A stretch of 64,000 nucleotides of DNA from Antilocapra americana (taxonomy: Eukaryota > Chordata > Mammalia > Artiodactyla > Antilocapridae), in the NCBI GenBank assembly GCA_007570785.1, contig ML662442.1, positions 37,149,818 to 37,213,817 on the forward strand, in the 5' to 3' direction. The notes below the pieces were generated by a model that did not search any database, was not told the DNA's origin, and saw only the letters and a list, made by a program, of their open reading frames with translations. The position numbers were made by a program, and so were the translations under genes. Of this stretch, positions 35,401 through 50,400 are shown in pieces. The first letter of the stretch is position 1; each line of letters begins with the position of its first letter.

Positions 35401-38400
35401 TGTTCAAGATGGGCACAGTATTGGTGACGGATGGTTTAAAAATACACTGTATGAAATGTAGGTGCACAAATGTGACTGTAATCAATACGGTGATTATCAG
35501 AACAGTACCCTGTGAGGCTGCTCTTCTCATAAAAATCATAGGACACTTGACAAATGTCCACTGACTTGCCTATGGTAGATGCTTCGACTGGAAGAGCAAA
35601 CTTTCTTGCTCCCTCTTCCTTGCTCTATTCTCATAGGAGCTACATGAGCTGACAGTGGCTTTGATGACCATGCTGCCCAAACATCAGGTCCTCCACTTTA
35701 ACATCCTCATGGAAAATTATATCAGTATATCTGTAGTTCTTGTACTTAAAAGGCAATGAATTACTGCATAGAATTAATTAAGCAGACTTATCTTTTTAAT
35801 TTTTGCCTGAGAAAATCGCTTATAGCGAATTGCTAAGGTGTTCTCATATAAGGAACCAGAACAAAATTACCTATTCCTCAAAAGAAAAAGAGCTCACAGT
35901 AAATCACTAAATAAGTTGCTGAACATGATTCTGTTGGAAGAAATATTAAAAAAAAACAACAACAAAAATCCTGATTCTCAGATGGAAATCCTTAGATGCT
36001 GGGGTAATGTTGCAAATCATTGTTTCTTTTATTTTTACCTTTTTTTAAAAAATAAGAGAATGGGTGAGGTGACTCATATATGAAAATCAGTGATTATTTC
36101 TAATATACAAGTATGGCACTGTGATAGACTTCCCCTAGGAGGGAATGGCCAAGGCTCTTTTGAAAACAGAAATCACACAGTGTCTTAGAAGCTCATTTAA
36201 AAACACTGTATCTACTAACTCACCATTTGGAGACAAAGTCACTGCAGGCATTGAGTGCATACTGGGTTCTGCTATATACTTGAAATCCACAGGGATATCC
36301 CTAAAAATTAAAAATAACATATCAGAATAGTAACTTTTAAAAAGACTCTTAGAAGAATAATCTCTGAAACAAATGAGATGCTCTTGAAATTATATATTTA
36401 AAGTTTCATGAAACTTCCTGGAGGAAGGAAAACCATGAAGTGACATTCTATTGTTATAAAGCTTTTACTTATACAAATGACTTTGATAATTACATGTGTC
36501 AGTGATTTAGTCTTCTACTGCTATTTGATTTTAACTTTGCCCTTTATGTTAAAAAATAATCTGTTATTATAAGTTCTTTAATAATGAAGTCATCTAAAAA
36601 TGTACCATGGTAGACAGAAGCAAGATGTCTGAGGCAAGCCTGCAGGGAAGTATTCTTTTACCTGCCAATCAACCACAACTTGGCACTCTGCAAGCAGGTT
36701 CAAGTGCTAAAGAGCCTTCAGCAATGCAAGTAGATGGTAGGCAAAGCTGTACAGGGATCTGCAAGTGGGTCGAGCCCATCCAGAAATCTCAAAATTTCTG
36801 GCAGATTAAGCACCTGGACATCTTCTATTTTCAAGTATTCCAAATGTGTACAGTGTAGGAGAAAAAACATTAAACATTTTTTCTTGTGAGAATAAAAGTA
36901 ATTATAAAATAAAAACGAATAAAATGAAAACAACAAAAATTCAAAACTAGTCAGCTAAATCTAAAACCATCCAAAGTTCTAAGTGTCCTTTCATTTTTAA
37001 TATTCTCCATGATAATAATAATAATAAAAAATTCAGTAGTTCTGAAGGATTTTGATCTTGCTGCTTTTCATGAGACATCAGAAATTTTTTTTTTTATAGA
37101 GCAATGTGTGGGGAGTGTAATCTGATGAATAAAACAGAATATAAAGTACCAATTTCAATTTCAAACTATGGTTCAAGTTCAAAGACTGATTAATTAGAAG
37201 ACAACAATGAAATGATAATAATATGCCTTTTAAGTAAGGATTTTCTGTATCCATCTATCACCCCAGAAGAAGTAAGCAACTAGAAAAAACTTCTGTCATA
37301 GTCTTTGTTGGAGGAAAACATTTTCTGGTATAACCTGAGGAACAGTAAGATTTATCAAATCTTAAACCCTTTATACCTCTAAATAACAGTGAGAAGTGAC
37401 TTCAAAATGATCCAAATATATTGAAACGAGCTTCAATCTTAAAAAGTTTCAACTGCTTTTCCCTTCTCATATTTATTATTAGTAGTTGATAATTCTATAA
37501 CATGATTTAAAAAAATAAGAGCATTTTGTAAATTAAATTAACAATACTTCAGGTTCATTATCAATCCATGTTTTACTAAAAGTAAACAAAAAAATTTAAA
37601 TAGATCCCCTATTTCAAGGACTGTTGATACAATGAGCTCTACAACAAGAGATTCTCTATATAAAGAATCTGAACACCTATGAACTTCATAATTACTAGTA
37701 AAAATGCTAGGTATAGTTCTATTTAATAATACTATATTCTAATTAGAAATTATAAATCAGTATAATAAGCTTGTAATAATAATGCCACAAATAGGGCTTC
37801 CCTGGTAGCTCAGCTGGTAAAGAATCTGCCTACAATGTGGGAGACTTGGGTTCAATCCCTGGGTTGGGAAGAGCCCCTGGAGGAGGGCATGGTAACCCAC
37901 TCCAGTATTCTTGCCTGGAGAATCCCCATGTTCAGAGGAGCCTGGTGGCCTCCAGTCCATGGGGTCGCAAAGAGTCGGACACGACTGAGTGACCAAGCAC
38001 AGCACAGCATATTACAAATAATCTTCAGCTTGGAAATGAAATCATCAAAAAACCCCACAAAAAAACCTAACAAAAATGTATGACATTTTAAAGATAAAAG
38101 AGTAGTGCCAACCTCTCACATTTTCTTTTAAAAACATTTTAACAAAAATAAATGCCTTTGGGAGAAAACATGCCTATGACGGCTCATGGTATAGGATACC
38201 ACAGGATGCCCAATATCTAATTACATCTCCTGTTCTCCTTTAAAACTGTGTAATAGTCTTAGTTTGTATGATACTGTTTAAGAAAACCAACTCTCCTTTG
38301 GATAAACCAGGAGGATGGAAATTATGCTAAGTGAAATAAGTCAGACAGACAGACAAACACTACCTGGTATCACTTATTTGTGCAATCTTTAAAAAAAATA

Positions 38401-41400
38401 AAGTCAAACTCATAGAAATAGAGAGTAGATGGTGGCTGCCAGGGGATGGGTGGAGGGGTGAGTAGGGAATTAGGCAAGGCTAGCAAAAGGGTGCAAACCC
38501 TTAGCTGTAAGATGAATAAGGTCTGATGTTCTAGTGTATACCATGGTGACTATTGTTGACAATACTGTACTGCATAACTGAAATTTGCTAGGAGAGTACA
38601 AACTAAGTGTTCTCACCAAACAAAAAGTAAATATGTGAGGTGATGGGTATGTTAATTAACTCAGTGTGAAAGAGTTAACTCTAACTCTTTCACACTGTAT
38701 ATCAAATCATTATGTTGTACATTTAAAATACATTATAATTTTATTTATATCTCAATAAAACTGGGGAGAAAAACATAAAGAAAATCTCTAAAACTAGCTT
38801 GATCTGAGTTTAAATTCTGGCCCTTTCAAGTTTCATGGGAACTTGGGCAGATTACTTAATGTATCTCAGTTTTCTTATCTATAAAACAGGAAAAGCAAAT
38901 ATACCTGTTTCATAAGATTGTTTGCCCATTAAAGGAAATATGCTTAGTGTCCCTGGGACACAGAAAGAGCTCAATAAATGTAATATCATTAATAATTATG
39001 ACAATAATGATTTTCTTAGCTATCTAGTCTGTGTGCCAGGCACTGTGCTGGTGTTGGAGACAGATGGAGAGTTGAGGCAGTTCCTTCTCTCATGGTTAAG
39101 AACTCGTCAGGATACAACATTGCAAATCAACTATACTTAAAAAATACCTATATACCCCACGCCCTGTAAAAAAAAAAAAGGAGCTTGTCAGAGAAGAGGA
39201 ATAAATAAGCAAGCACTATTAATAAAAAGCTGTGGGAAGCAAAGGGTTGTTTGTGTGGGATGATACAGAAGAGGCACCTAATCTCATGTGAGGATTGGTT
39301 AGGAAGGCTCTAATAGCAAGTGAGAACTGAACTGAAATCTACAGGATGTCATCATTCATAACGAAACAGTATTTTGACTCTTAGGAGTATTTCTTAAGCT
39401 CTGAGAAGGAAAAAAAAGCCTATCACCATTTAATTTAATCAAAATATTTTGCTGACCAATGCTCTAATTTAGGAAACACTCACCAGTGTTCTAAAAGCCC
39501 TGTAACTGGTGTGTATCATTTAAACAGTTAACAATTTCTTTTATGCTGCTGCTAAGTCACTTCAGTCGTGTCCGACTCTGTGTGACCCATAGACTGCAGC
39601 CCACCAGGCTCCGCTGTCCCTGGGATTCTCCAGGCAAGAATACTGGAGTGGGTTGCCATTTCCTTCTCCAATGCATGAAAGTGAAAAGTAAAAGTGAAGT
39701 CGCTCAGTTGAGTCTGACTCTTCGTGACCCCATGGACTGCAGCCTACCAGGCTCTTCTGACCATGGGATTTTCCAGACAGGAGTACTGGAGTGGGCTGCC
39801 ATTGCCTTCTCCAATTTCTCTTATACTACTTCATATTTTCAAATGGAGCTGAAAATACCATCTGAAGATACAAACACCTCAAAGTTTAAGTATAATTAAA
39901 CTGTTAAGAGTACATAAAAACAAGACAGTTATATGTATGTTAAACTAACTACTCTGTTGTACAAATGGTCTAAGGTGGCCCATATGAAATGATGTCTTAA
40001 TCAGGTCCTCAGCATGTATAACATCATTTCTGAAGTAGGAGAGGTCTTAGTTAAAAGATAGTCTCAAATCATGGACCTTAAGAATAATGCAAAGACTATG
40101 TATATAGTAGTCAACCCTCCATTAATTGGAGGTAATGTGGAGGGAGTGTGGGAGAAATTGCAGTTAAATTACATTAAATCTTCATTTACCCAAACTGTCC
40201 TGATGTGTTTACGGACGTGCTCAGGTCCTTCTCTGGTGGCTCAGATGGTGAAGAATCTGCCTGCAATGCAGGAGACCCAGGTTTGATCCCTGGGTCAGGA
40301 AGATCCCCTGGAGAAGGAAATGGCAACCCACTACAGTATTCTTGCCTGGAGAATCCCCATGGACAGAGAAGCCTGGCGGGCTACAGTCCATGGGATCACA
40401 AAGAGTCGGACATGACCGAGCGACTCATTTTTACTTTTCACAGGTCCCCAAACAGACTCAGTTTCAGGAGGAAACTGATGCCTGTAGTTTAAGACATCTC
40501 ACTGCCTACAGCAGAACAACTTCTGGGGGTGGAAAGACAGTTTCCAGTCCTTGAAGGCTGCAGCCACAGTTCAGCTATGTCTTATAAGTAACTATAAAAA
40601 CAAGCTGGGTTCCAACCAAACATTCACTCTGACAAAAAGATGATTATGTACTACTTTGAAAATCAATTTTAAAACATGATCTATGATAGATACTTAGTGA
40701 CATTATTATTTCTTGACTTTAGAAAAGTGTTTTTTTTGAATAATCAAAATGCAGATGTTTAAAAAATTAAGAGATCTTAAAATAGTTTATTTTCTAAGGA
40801 TAGGATCTTATACTCAATCCCTGGCATAAGCAATACAGTCTATACGTGTGTCATCCCTACTTTTTGCAAAGATGAATAAAATACCTAATAAAGAATGTAA
40901 GACAGCACTATATACACTTTTAACTAGTATAAGAAAACTGACTCAAAATACATATTCTTTAGATAGGTTATCTAAAGACTATGAAATGTAGCACGCTTAA
41001 TTTTAATTTTCATATTCTGCATACTTGAATAGTTAAACCAGTTTGATCAACAGGCCAGAGATCACAGTAGTGAAAATATTCAGATTGTTGTGTATTATCA
41101 GGCTTTCTCTTTGGTTACAAAATTTCAAGTTGTTTGCTTTACAGAAATTAGATTTTTACTGATAAAAACTCACCATTCCCAAACTCTTAGGCTCTTATCA
41201 TCGGATGTGCTTACAAATCTCCTATTCTCATCGACAAAAACAATGGTGTTGACAGCTCCCAAATGCCGATCGTATTCTTGCACAATTTCTCCACTTCGAA
41301 TGTCCCACTGTATATCAAATAAGGGAAAGGGCAAAGACAGAAGTAGAGCAGATGTATGAAAGGTCATAATCATGATAAACGAGAAGGGAACGAGATCTCC

Positions 41401-44400
41401 AATAACATCTTTTTATACATTTACTGCTTTCTGCTAAGACTAGAGCATCAGCAGACCCTAGAAGTAGTAAACATTAAACAAGTTAATATTCCTTATTCCA
41501 GTCCCTGATACAATGTAAAGCTCAGGAATCTTAATAAAAATATTGTGAAAAGACTTACTTGCACAATCTTCTTATCAGACATCCCAGCCACAAAGAGATT
41601 TTGCTTATCTTCATCAGGATTAAATTTGACACAATAGGGTACTTTTCGGTTTGTAAATCTTGATATACACTGTCCTAAAACCAAAGACCCAAGTTAAAGT
41701 AGGTAAAATAAATTTGACCATTAAAAGACAACCCTGGAATTAAGATCTACAGATCATTTGCTAATAAATTTGGAGAAATGGCAGCCTGTTTGTTCTTTAC
41801 TGCAAACTACACTGTTCCTTTTCAAGAATTTTTAATGATTAAAAATAATATTTTCAAAAGTAAATCTGTATCATCAATTGCAGAGCAGATAAAACTCTCC
41901 AGGTAATTAAAACATGCAGTGAAGAGTTCAGGACCACTGCCAAAGAGGTTTAAGAGTATGGGGTTTAGCATTAGAAAGACCTTGGTTTGAATCCAATTTG
42001 ACCATTACTAGCTGTGTAACCCTGGAAAAATTACCTCTTAAGCCTCAGTTTTCTCATCTATAACAATAAGAGTATTTAAATTCATAGTGAGTGATATTGT
42101 TAGGGCTGAACAAGATACTGAATATAAGTGCTTAGTATAATGCTTGGTTAACAGTGTTCAACAACTATTAGCTATTTTCTTTATCCTTAAAACTCAGTAG
42201 GATGAAAGATGGTTCTCTGATTATATAAAATAATACTAGCTATAATGGGCTAATGTAATCAATGTCTGTGAATATATAAAACCAATCTGCCCATGGAAGT
42301 TTAGACCTACATTTTAACCAATTAGGGCAATTAAATTTAATTCTGTTCATCACATATTTATTGTGCTTCTTATTGTATAATGCAGCATGGTAGGTTATGT
42401 AGGGAATAACCTAAAGATCAATTAAATAGTCTATGGAAATTTTCAAATTTCCTTATCTATCAATATATTTGCTTTATAAACTGTATTTCGTGGAAAGGAA
42501 GTTTCATACTGAAAGGGCTACTTTTACAGCTCAGTTTCAACTTTGTAAATATTTTGTGGTATTAGCTGACGGCCAATGATATGAGAATCAGCAGTTAGAG
42601 AAGGTACCATTTTGGCACAGAAGACCACTCACACTGTTTCATTAAAAAGCTAATTTTTAAGGTAAATATGTGTTAGTATAAGTGAGCTCTTACCTGTCTC
42701 AGTGTCCCAGAGCTTAAGATACCTGTCATAAGCTGCGCTGAGGAACTGTGTTCCTGCAGTATTAAAGCAGATGTCCCTAACAGCTTTACTGTGACCTAAA
42801 GGCAGAGACAATAGAAATGGAGATGAGGTGAAGTGTCTTCATTTAAAATACAAGCACCATAAGAGAAACAGCGTTAGTATCTTCCAAGCCACGCTGTGAG
42901 TCAAAAATCACTGGAACTCTACCTCCTGATTTACTGACTCAGAATATGTTATGTGTGGGCTACAGAATGTAGGTGTTTTCCCTTCCTTTGAAGAGCTCCT
43001 TAGGTGATTCTGATGCATAACGTTTAGGTAAGAAGCAAGAGAAAAGATCTAACTTTGTTTTAAAAAGTCTCTCATGGCACTCTCTTAATAATGTAATACA
43101 TAAAGCTGATGACTGGTCAAGAATCTAAGGAAACGTAACAGTCCAGTTATTGCCAATGAAAGAGAAATGACTGGTGACATTTTTAAGGTTCACTCTGAAA
43201 TCACTAGCCAAGCCGGATGTGAAAACAAAGTGACCTAAAGCTGACATTCATGAAAATTGTGACCTCTGTTCAATAACTGTATATTTCTGGGATTATATTA
43301 CTGAATTTCATAGAAAAGGATTCAGCATCTCATAGACTAAACCTTTTTAAAAACAAATATTAGCTACATTTAGGTTTAAAATGGCATTTGACAATAAATT
43401 AATTTCAAGATGCTTTGCTTAGAAATCAATCTTACTGGACCAATCAACTCTTTTGAAAGTTATAGGGGTAAATAAAATATGACTAAATGAAAGCAGAAAC
43501 TTTCCTATTTTTTAACTATCCCACTATGACCAAGACAATTGTACAAAATGTACATGGCACAAATGGTCAACAGGGGCCCTAAATCACCACCACCGCTGAT
43601 GACCTCTAGTCATGGCAAGCAGGCATTCTCTCCTACGGCAGAAGTCCTGGTCAGAGCTATTAGCATCTTTCTAAGTAGGAATTTTCAGTTTTCCAGTGAA
43701 AAGCAGCAAGAGCAGAGGGGACGGGCGAGGACCAAATCCCCTACATCACAGGGGACATTAGGTTCCCGGTATGCTGCCGAGCCTTCCCAGAAGTCTTCTG
43801 GGCTGCCCTGGCATCTCGGGTAGTATTTATTTGTGCAATGAGGCCCTAAAATAGTAACAAAGCACTATAGAATGGACTCCCACTTAAATCTAAAAACAGA
43901 GCCAATATAATTCAAATACCGTTTCATTTTGGTATAGTTAAATTTGGAAATGGAAATGGAACCAGTCTTCATGCAAAATCTGACAAAGACAATCTACCGA
44001 GAGGCTAGTCTGCCACAAAGCTGTCCTCCTTTTGGTCTTCTTTCCTTCAAGGAGTTCTCTCAATCTTTTCTTTTTACCTGTGTTTGTAGCCAATTCCTGG
44101 CCTCTCTTCAAAGCTCAACATCTGGCTATCGAATGGCTTACAAGACATTTTCATCTCAATACCTCAAAGGCAGCTCAAATCCCAGTCTGAAACCTTATCA
44201 TCTTCCTAAGGTGAATGGCTCCATCACTCATCCAGCCACCGGGGAGTCGCTCTAGATCTCCATCTCACTCTTTGTACATTCACTTCTAGTTACTAAGAGC
44301 CACTGCTTTTATTTAACTCTTTATCGTTCCTTTCCTCTCTTTCTGCTGCTTTAGTTCTGGCTCTCATCATCTCTAATCCAGACTAATGAAATAACTTCGT

Positions 44401-47400
44401 AAATCATTTTTTTTGCCTCCAGGCCTGCCCTACCATAGTATCCTCTATACTGCCATTGTGATCTCTGTATACTTCAAATCTGATCATGATGCTTTCCTGC
44501 AAGAGCTGTTCAGTTGTTGGCTTTTGAAGACCCCCAAGATAGACCAAAGGCGTTTCACACTCTGCCCAGCTCTACTGCTTTTCTCCCCTGATATCTCTCA
44601 CTGTATTTCTCTGCTTACAATGCTGAGGTACAAGTGGTTCCCTCAGTGCAGTTCTCATATCACTTCTGCTTCAGCTTCTGTTGCTCTCTCTTCCTAGCTC
44701 TTTGTTTACATGGGAGACATACCCCTCCTTCAAGACTCACTCAAGTCTGTGAAGGGTTTCCTTCACATCAGTAGCAAAATCAGTAGCAGTAAAATTACTG
44801 TTGATGATGTTACTATAGTTTAAAAAGTCTTTCCGAACAGATTTATAGCCAGAGAGAAAAGAAATATTACCAATAAATGTTCGCAGACAGCGCCTGTCTC
44901 CATAAACCTCCCATAGCTGGAGGAAAAAGAAAACAACAACACATAGAAATGTTAAATTTAATACAAGGCTTTGATAAAACGACAATTTTCAGCCACTAAC
45001 GATAGTCATATGCCAGCTATGTGTGTGTGCATATCTGTGTGTGTACAGGAAACTTAACCAAGGCATTACATATCATTAAACACATTGGTGCTATTGCCTC
45101 AGATGGTAAAGAATCTGCCTGCAATGCCGGAGACCTGGATTCGATCCCTGGGTAGGGAAGATCCCCTGAAGAAGGGAACAGCAACCCATTCCAATAGTCT
45201 TGCCTGGAGAATTCCATGGACAGAGGAGCCTGGCAGGTTATAGTCCATGCTGGCCACAGAGTCAGACATGACTGAGTGACTAACACTGTCACTTTTTGTT
45301 TTTTTTTCACTACTGGTGCTATTAGTCTGTGTTACACTATCTGGACTATACACATACTCATGCACATTACGCACACACAAAAAAACACATACACACTTTA
45401 AACTCTGAAATTAAGAGAACTTAACTTAGATGGAGCTTACACAGGTGATTTTCATTTTCTTCTTTTTTTCTGTATTTGACATTTTCTGTGATGAAAAGTT
45501 TCTACTTATGTAATACGATAAACTAGCTTTAAAAGAATTAAATGTTATTAAAAGTGCCATGTTGCAACATTTTGGTACTGAAAAGTTTTTTTTTTAAAAC
45601 TCTTCTGAACTATTAAACTATTAAAAGCTGTTATGAGTGCTTGCTTTGGCAGCACATATACTAAAAGCTGTTATGGAAATGAAGATCTAGGCTGAAATAT
45701 AACAAGCTCATAGATCTCATTACATCTAAAGTGAATTAATACAACAGCTTTGAAACTACCTTTATTCTTGCCTGCCTCAAATCCAGTCCTGGACAGTGTT
45801 GCTAGGGATCTGAAACAGAAGGCCACCCAGTGCCTGCAGGGCACAGCCTCAGTTCCCGCAGCACACCAGGAAAACACGTCTGGACCTGGTCCCCTTATGA
45901 CTGCAGTCACTCTATGCCTCTCAGATTTAGACTCCAGTAGTCACAGAACCTGCAGTTTTCAGCACACACAATGCCGATGCATTCTATTTACTCCTCTTAG
46001 ACATACTCTACTCCTTGTGTCTGCCCCCGCCCCGCCGCCACCCTTTACTTATACTTCCTATTGGAGTATGCCTCCTCTCTGAAATCAGAACACCTCCTCT
46101 ACAAGGATCATTTACAACATAATGAAATGATCACCATAAGAGCAGGGACGGTGCCAAAGTAATTTTTTATCCTCAGTCCCTTGTACATAATAGGTACCTA
46201 TTATACTCTATTATAAATGTACATAGAGTATACCTAGACATGAACTCAGTTGAATTCTACACTGTTCTAACTAGGCAAATAGAAGGTTTTAATCTCAATT
46301 AACACAGTCTGTATAAATTGAAAGTTAAAGGAAATGAGTCTTGCTACTCCAAACTGCCGGCCTGTCATTTTAAACGACTAGGTCAAGACAAATGCCTAAA
46401 TTGTTGCTCTCATCAAAAAATGCTACCTTTATATTAATATATTGTTACTGCCCATGAATTATTTACAAAGGATAAACTTTTCATGAATCAACTTTCCAAG
46501 ACCACTATAGGGTTGATATTTATTGACCAGTATAATGATCCAGACAAGACATATAAAAAATAAAAACCATTTGACCAGATTTAAGTTTTTAAAAGGCTTT
46601 TCCCATATCAAATTGACATGTATTGGCAACTGAGTTTTTTCCCTACCACACACTATTACTGAACATCAACTAAAGGTAGACCTTCCCAAGACTATATAAA
46701 GTGGGAGAAGAGGCTGGGAACAATTCTGCTACTAGCATTTGGAAGAAAGAAAGAGTGAATTATATTATTTACTCTCTAAAAATGGGATTTCTATCACATA
46801 TCCTCTCTACCTCTAAGGTACTGAGGAACAAATGAACTCAGTTACATTTCCAACACCTCTATAAAAATGCATTATTGGTGATTAAATATTCATGTGCCTA
46901 AAGCTAAAGTGAGTGATTATGTTCTAATCAGCTATCTAAGCTTACAAAGAGCCTAGCCAATTGGATTACAAAGCCATATCTGAATCAACATGTTTGGAAG
47001 CAGTTCATAAACTGCTGCATTCACAGGGCTTAAGAGAAAATAATTAGCCTCTAATTGCCTAACAAACTCAGATCTATTTATAATTAACCAAATAGATTTA
47101 ACCAAAGCACTAGCTTTGTAGCTTCTACTCTATTACTGAAAACTCACCTTAATTTTACAGTCCATGGAACAAGACAGCAACAAATGGCCAGAGAGAGGAA
47201 ACAATCTGACTGCACTGACTCCCTGTAAAAAGGTATTACAATTATCAATCAGAAGCATTCAAAATCTCAGCTAAAATTAAACAAAAGAGAAAGACAGTGT
47301 ATTTTTAAACCACATAATTTACTTCTTTTTTTTCATTTTAAAATTCATACCCTAGAATAACCTTCAGAAATATTCTAAGATAATATTGACACTAAGCTTT

Positions 47401-50400
47401 TCAAGATTTTTTTAACCTTCGTCAGTTACTTCCTCACCCAGGGGAATTCTTAGTCAATCATATTGCTTGTGCCCTCACTCCTCTTCCTTCTTTTACTCAG
47501 TTCCTTTCTTCCTTGCTAAGAGTTGGACATTATCAGTTGGAACAGTGAATACATGACAAAGAATATTAACATCAAAGTTTTCAAGTTTCTTGTCTCTGTC
47601 TGCATTAGTTTAAGTATTATCATAGTGTATAAACCAGGGAGCATCTAATCTCCCTGAAGTGCGATAACCCCAAGAGCTAAGGCAAAATTACTGAGACTTT
47701 GGTGCTAGTATCAGCCCACTACTCACTGAGTTGGTGTCCAAGAGGAAGCAGATAACGGCAGGAACTTGGAAATGAAGGCCTGGGCTATGATAAGGGGGTA
47801 AGACACCAAATCATGAATGCTTATGTCATGGCCCGATCAGATGACCCTGAAGACTGAGTACTCACTTGTGACTCACATGTGTTGGTACCTCCAAAGTAAC
47901 TCCAGTTTATCTTTAATGACTTCCCTGCTCTATCTCCCTTCTCTACATCTTCACTACAAATATTGAATGTCCCACATCAACAGCTAAAAATTTATGTTGG
48001 CTTCACTGTTATATTAATGCATTACAACAAATAAAAACAACCAATTCATTTACCTTTGTGTGTCCAGACCACACATGAATTTGTTTTTTGGGAAGATAAC
48101 ATTTCTCAGGTGGCACAGTTGACCGCAGATTAACACCAACATCCTGAGGTATGTGAAGATAGGACCTGCCTTGATAGTCATACATTTCTTTAACTGAAAC
48201 AAGAAGGCAAAAGAAAGCAGTGAACAAATAAAAGCTGTAGCTATGAAATCTATATTCTTAAAATAACAAACACTATTCACAAGGATATCATTGCATATTA
48301 AAATCTAGGTAATACTGTTTTGATGATGTTAAGACCAAGAGACAGCTAAAATTTAACTTCCTGAAATCAATGCTATTATTTCAATTAGAGGTAGTATTTT
48401 GGAATTTCTAAATTTCCAAAGAATATCAGACCTTTAAATAAGCTCTTACTTCCTTTACCCAGTTTTAGTAGCGTGTACAAAAAGACTCTACTGTAGTATA
48501 ATTATTGAGAGAAGAAAAGATAACACTTGGGCCTTATGAGTCACTGGCAAAGAATCAGAAGCAAAACAGGATTAAAAGGAAGTTAAAACAAAACAAAAGT
48601 ATATCAACTATCCTTTTCCCTGTTTTCCTCCTTTATGCCCTTCCAGGTTCCTTTTCCAATCTCTTGCAGATTTACAATGAAGTCACATCTGAGAATTAAA
48701 TGACATAGTATAATATGTATCAAAGCATTTAGTAGCATGCTGCACAGAATAAGTACTCAATAAATGTTGGCTGTTTAAAAAAAATTCATTAGTACTTCAA
48801 AAAAATAATCTGTGGCTATCTCTAATTACAACACAGAAGAGTTTGCTCTAATTTCTTTGGGATACAAATTGTCCAATATAATTCTTAATATAATGATTCC
48901 CAGCAGCTGATTAGTGAAGGCAATTAATATATGACCAGAGAACAGAGTAAATATCTGAAAGTTTATCATAAAAAAGAAGAGGCATAAAAAATATATTACC
49001 ATGTAAGATTGTCTTTTCCTCTCCAGGTTTCTCTTCTTCCTGTTTGCCTTTCTTCTGCCTCTTTGCTGTAATTTCATCCAATTCTTTTTGTTCTTCCTAA
49101 GGAAATTAAGGAGTGAATTTTTAAAATGGATGTTCTAGAACCCCATCCTGGCCACTGCTGATCATAAATTCTTTACAAGGAGGTGTACTTTTTTTGGTGA
49201 AGCAATAGCTGCAAGTATGTCTCCCAGGATAACAGTCTCAACTCTTTGGCAGATTACAAAATGGCATTAACACACAGTGCTTTTGAACTTTTAAACTCAT
49301 TTAATACAAAACCTCTCCTTCTGGAACAGCTAAGAGTAATTTAATGTATTATGCTAATTATATAAGTGAAAAAATGAGGTAATTAGAAAATCTAGTACAT
49401 ACCAGAAATACAGTGAATTTGAGTAAACAATGTTCTTCATAAACAGTTTTTAATAGTTATAAGGATGTAAGCAATGACTATAGATTTGTGACACAACTTT
49501 TATGGGAAGAACAGTAAAAGGAAGTGGATGGTGTTTAGTCGTTGTTGTGTCCAACTCTTGTGATCCCATGAACTGTAGCCCACCAGGCTCCTCTGTCCAT
49601 GGGATTTCCCAGGCAAGAATACTGGAGTGGGTTGCTATTTCCTTCTCTAGGGCATCTCCCCGACCCAGGGATCAAACCTGCGTCTCTTGCATTGCAGGCC
49701 GATATGAATATATTTTTTTACCAGACTCTGCCACGAGGGAAGCCCAAAAGGAAGATAGGGTAGTAATAAATCCTTATGGTAACCAAGAAGTCAAAATAAA
49801 TAAAGAGCAGCATATGTGTATTACTGAGATAATTGGATATGAGATAGAGCTAGAAAGTAAGCCTCCTGAGGACAGGATTTTCTCTTAATCTTGTCCATTG
49901 CTGTATCCCTAAGACCTAGAATAGGGACTGGCTCATAGAGACAGTAGGATTAGGAGGTGGAAAGGGGCAAGGTAGGGTTTTATGGTTTTATTTTATAAAC
50001 TTCATAATATTATGAAAAACATATATATAGATATACTACTTTGTTAAAATTAAAAAAAAATTAAATAAAACCCATCAGCAATTCTAAAGTCATAAAAAGG
50101 CTGATTCTGTAATTACCATCTGAACATTGGTACCTTAATAGTATTATCAAGGTGATTTTTATTACCAATTGTTCAATACTGTATTTTTAGCTAAAAAATT
50201 ATGGAATAAAATAAATAAAAAATATAAACAAAAATTGTTCCAAAGAAAAACAAAGGAATCTTATAGTATTTTGTCAGTCAATTAAGGCTGAGAAATTCTG
50301 ATGAATCATTTAGTTCTCTAAGGCAACCTCATTTATTAACACAGATATCCTTCACTAAGACACAGCATACAGTTGAACTGGCAGTGAAAAACATCAAAGC

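Larger units (their letters stand above)
36301..41173 (-). other. CDC40: CDC40 intron 12
   Basis: 4.9 kb intron. Contains Bov-tA (37795), an L1 tail with a perfect palindrome (38310), MIR (38795), Bov-A2 (39541) and Bov-tA (40233). 36301-37790 shows nothing recognisable. Confidence 0.85.

Noticed and set aside
35278..35740. Possible processed pseudogene after the L1
   Set aside because: Higher GC and odd codon-like stretches, but no poly(A), duplication or recognisable protein match.
38662..38697. Palindrome as a microRNA precursor
   Set aside because: The stem is too short and perfectly matched with a 4-nt loop, and it lies in an L1 tail. Better explained as a copying error.
43539..44697. 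Three plus-strand open frames of about 95-100 codons in CDC40 intron 9
   Set aside because: No domain, low complexity, partly within L2-like sequence, and opposite to the gene. Treated as chance frames.
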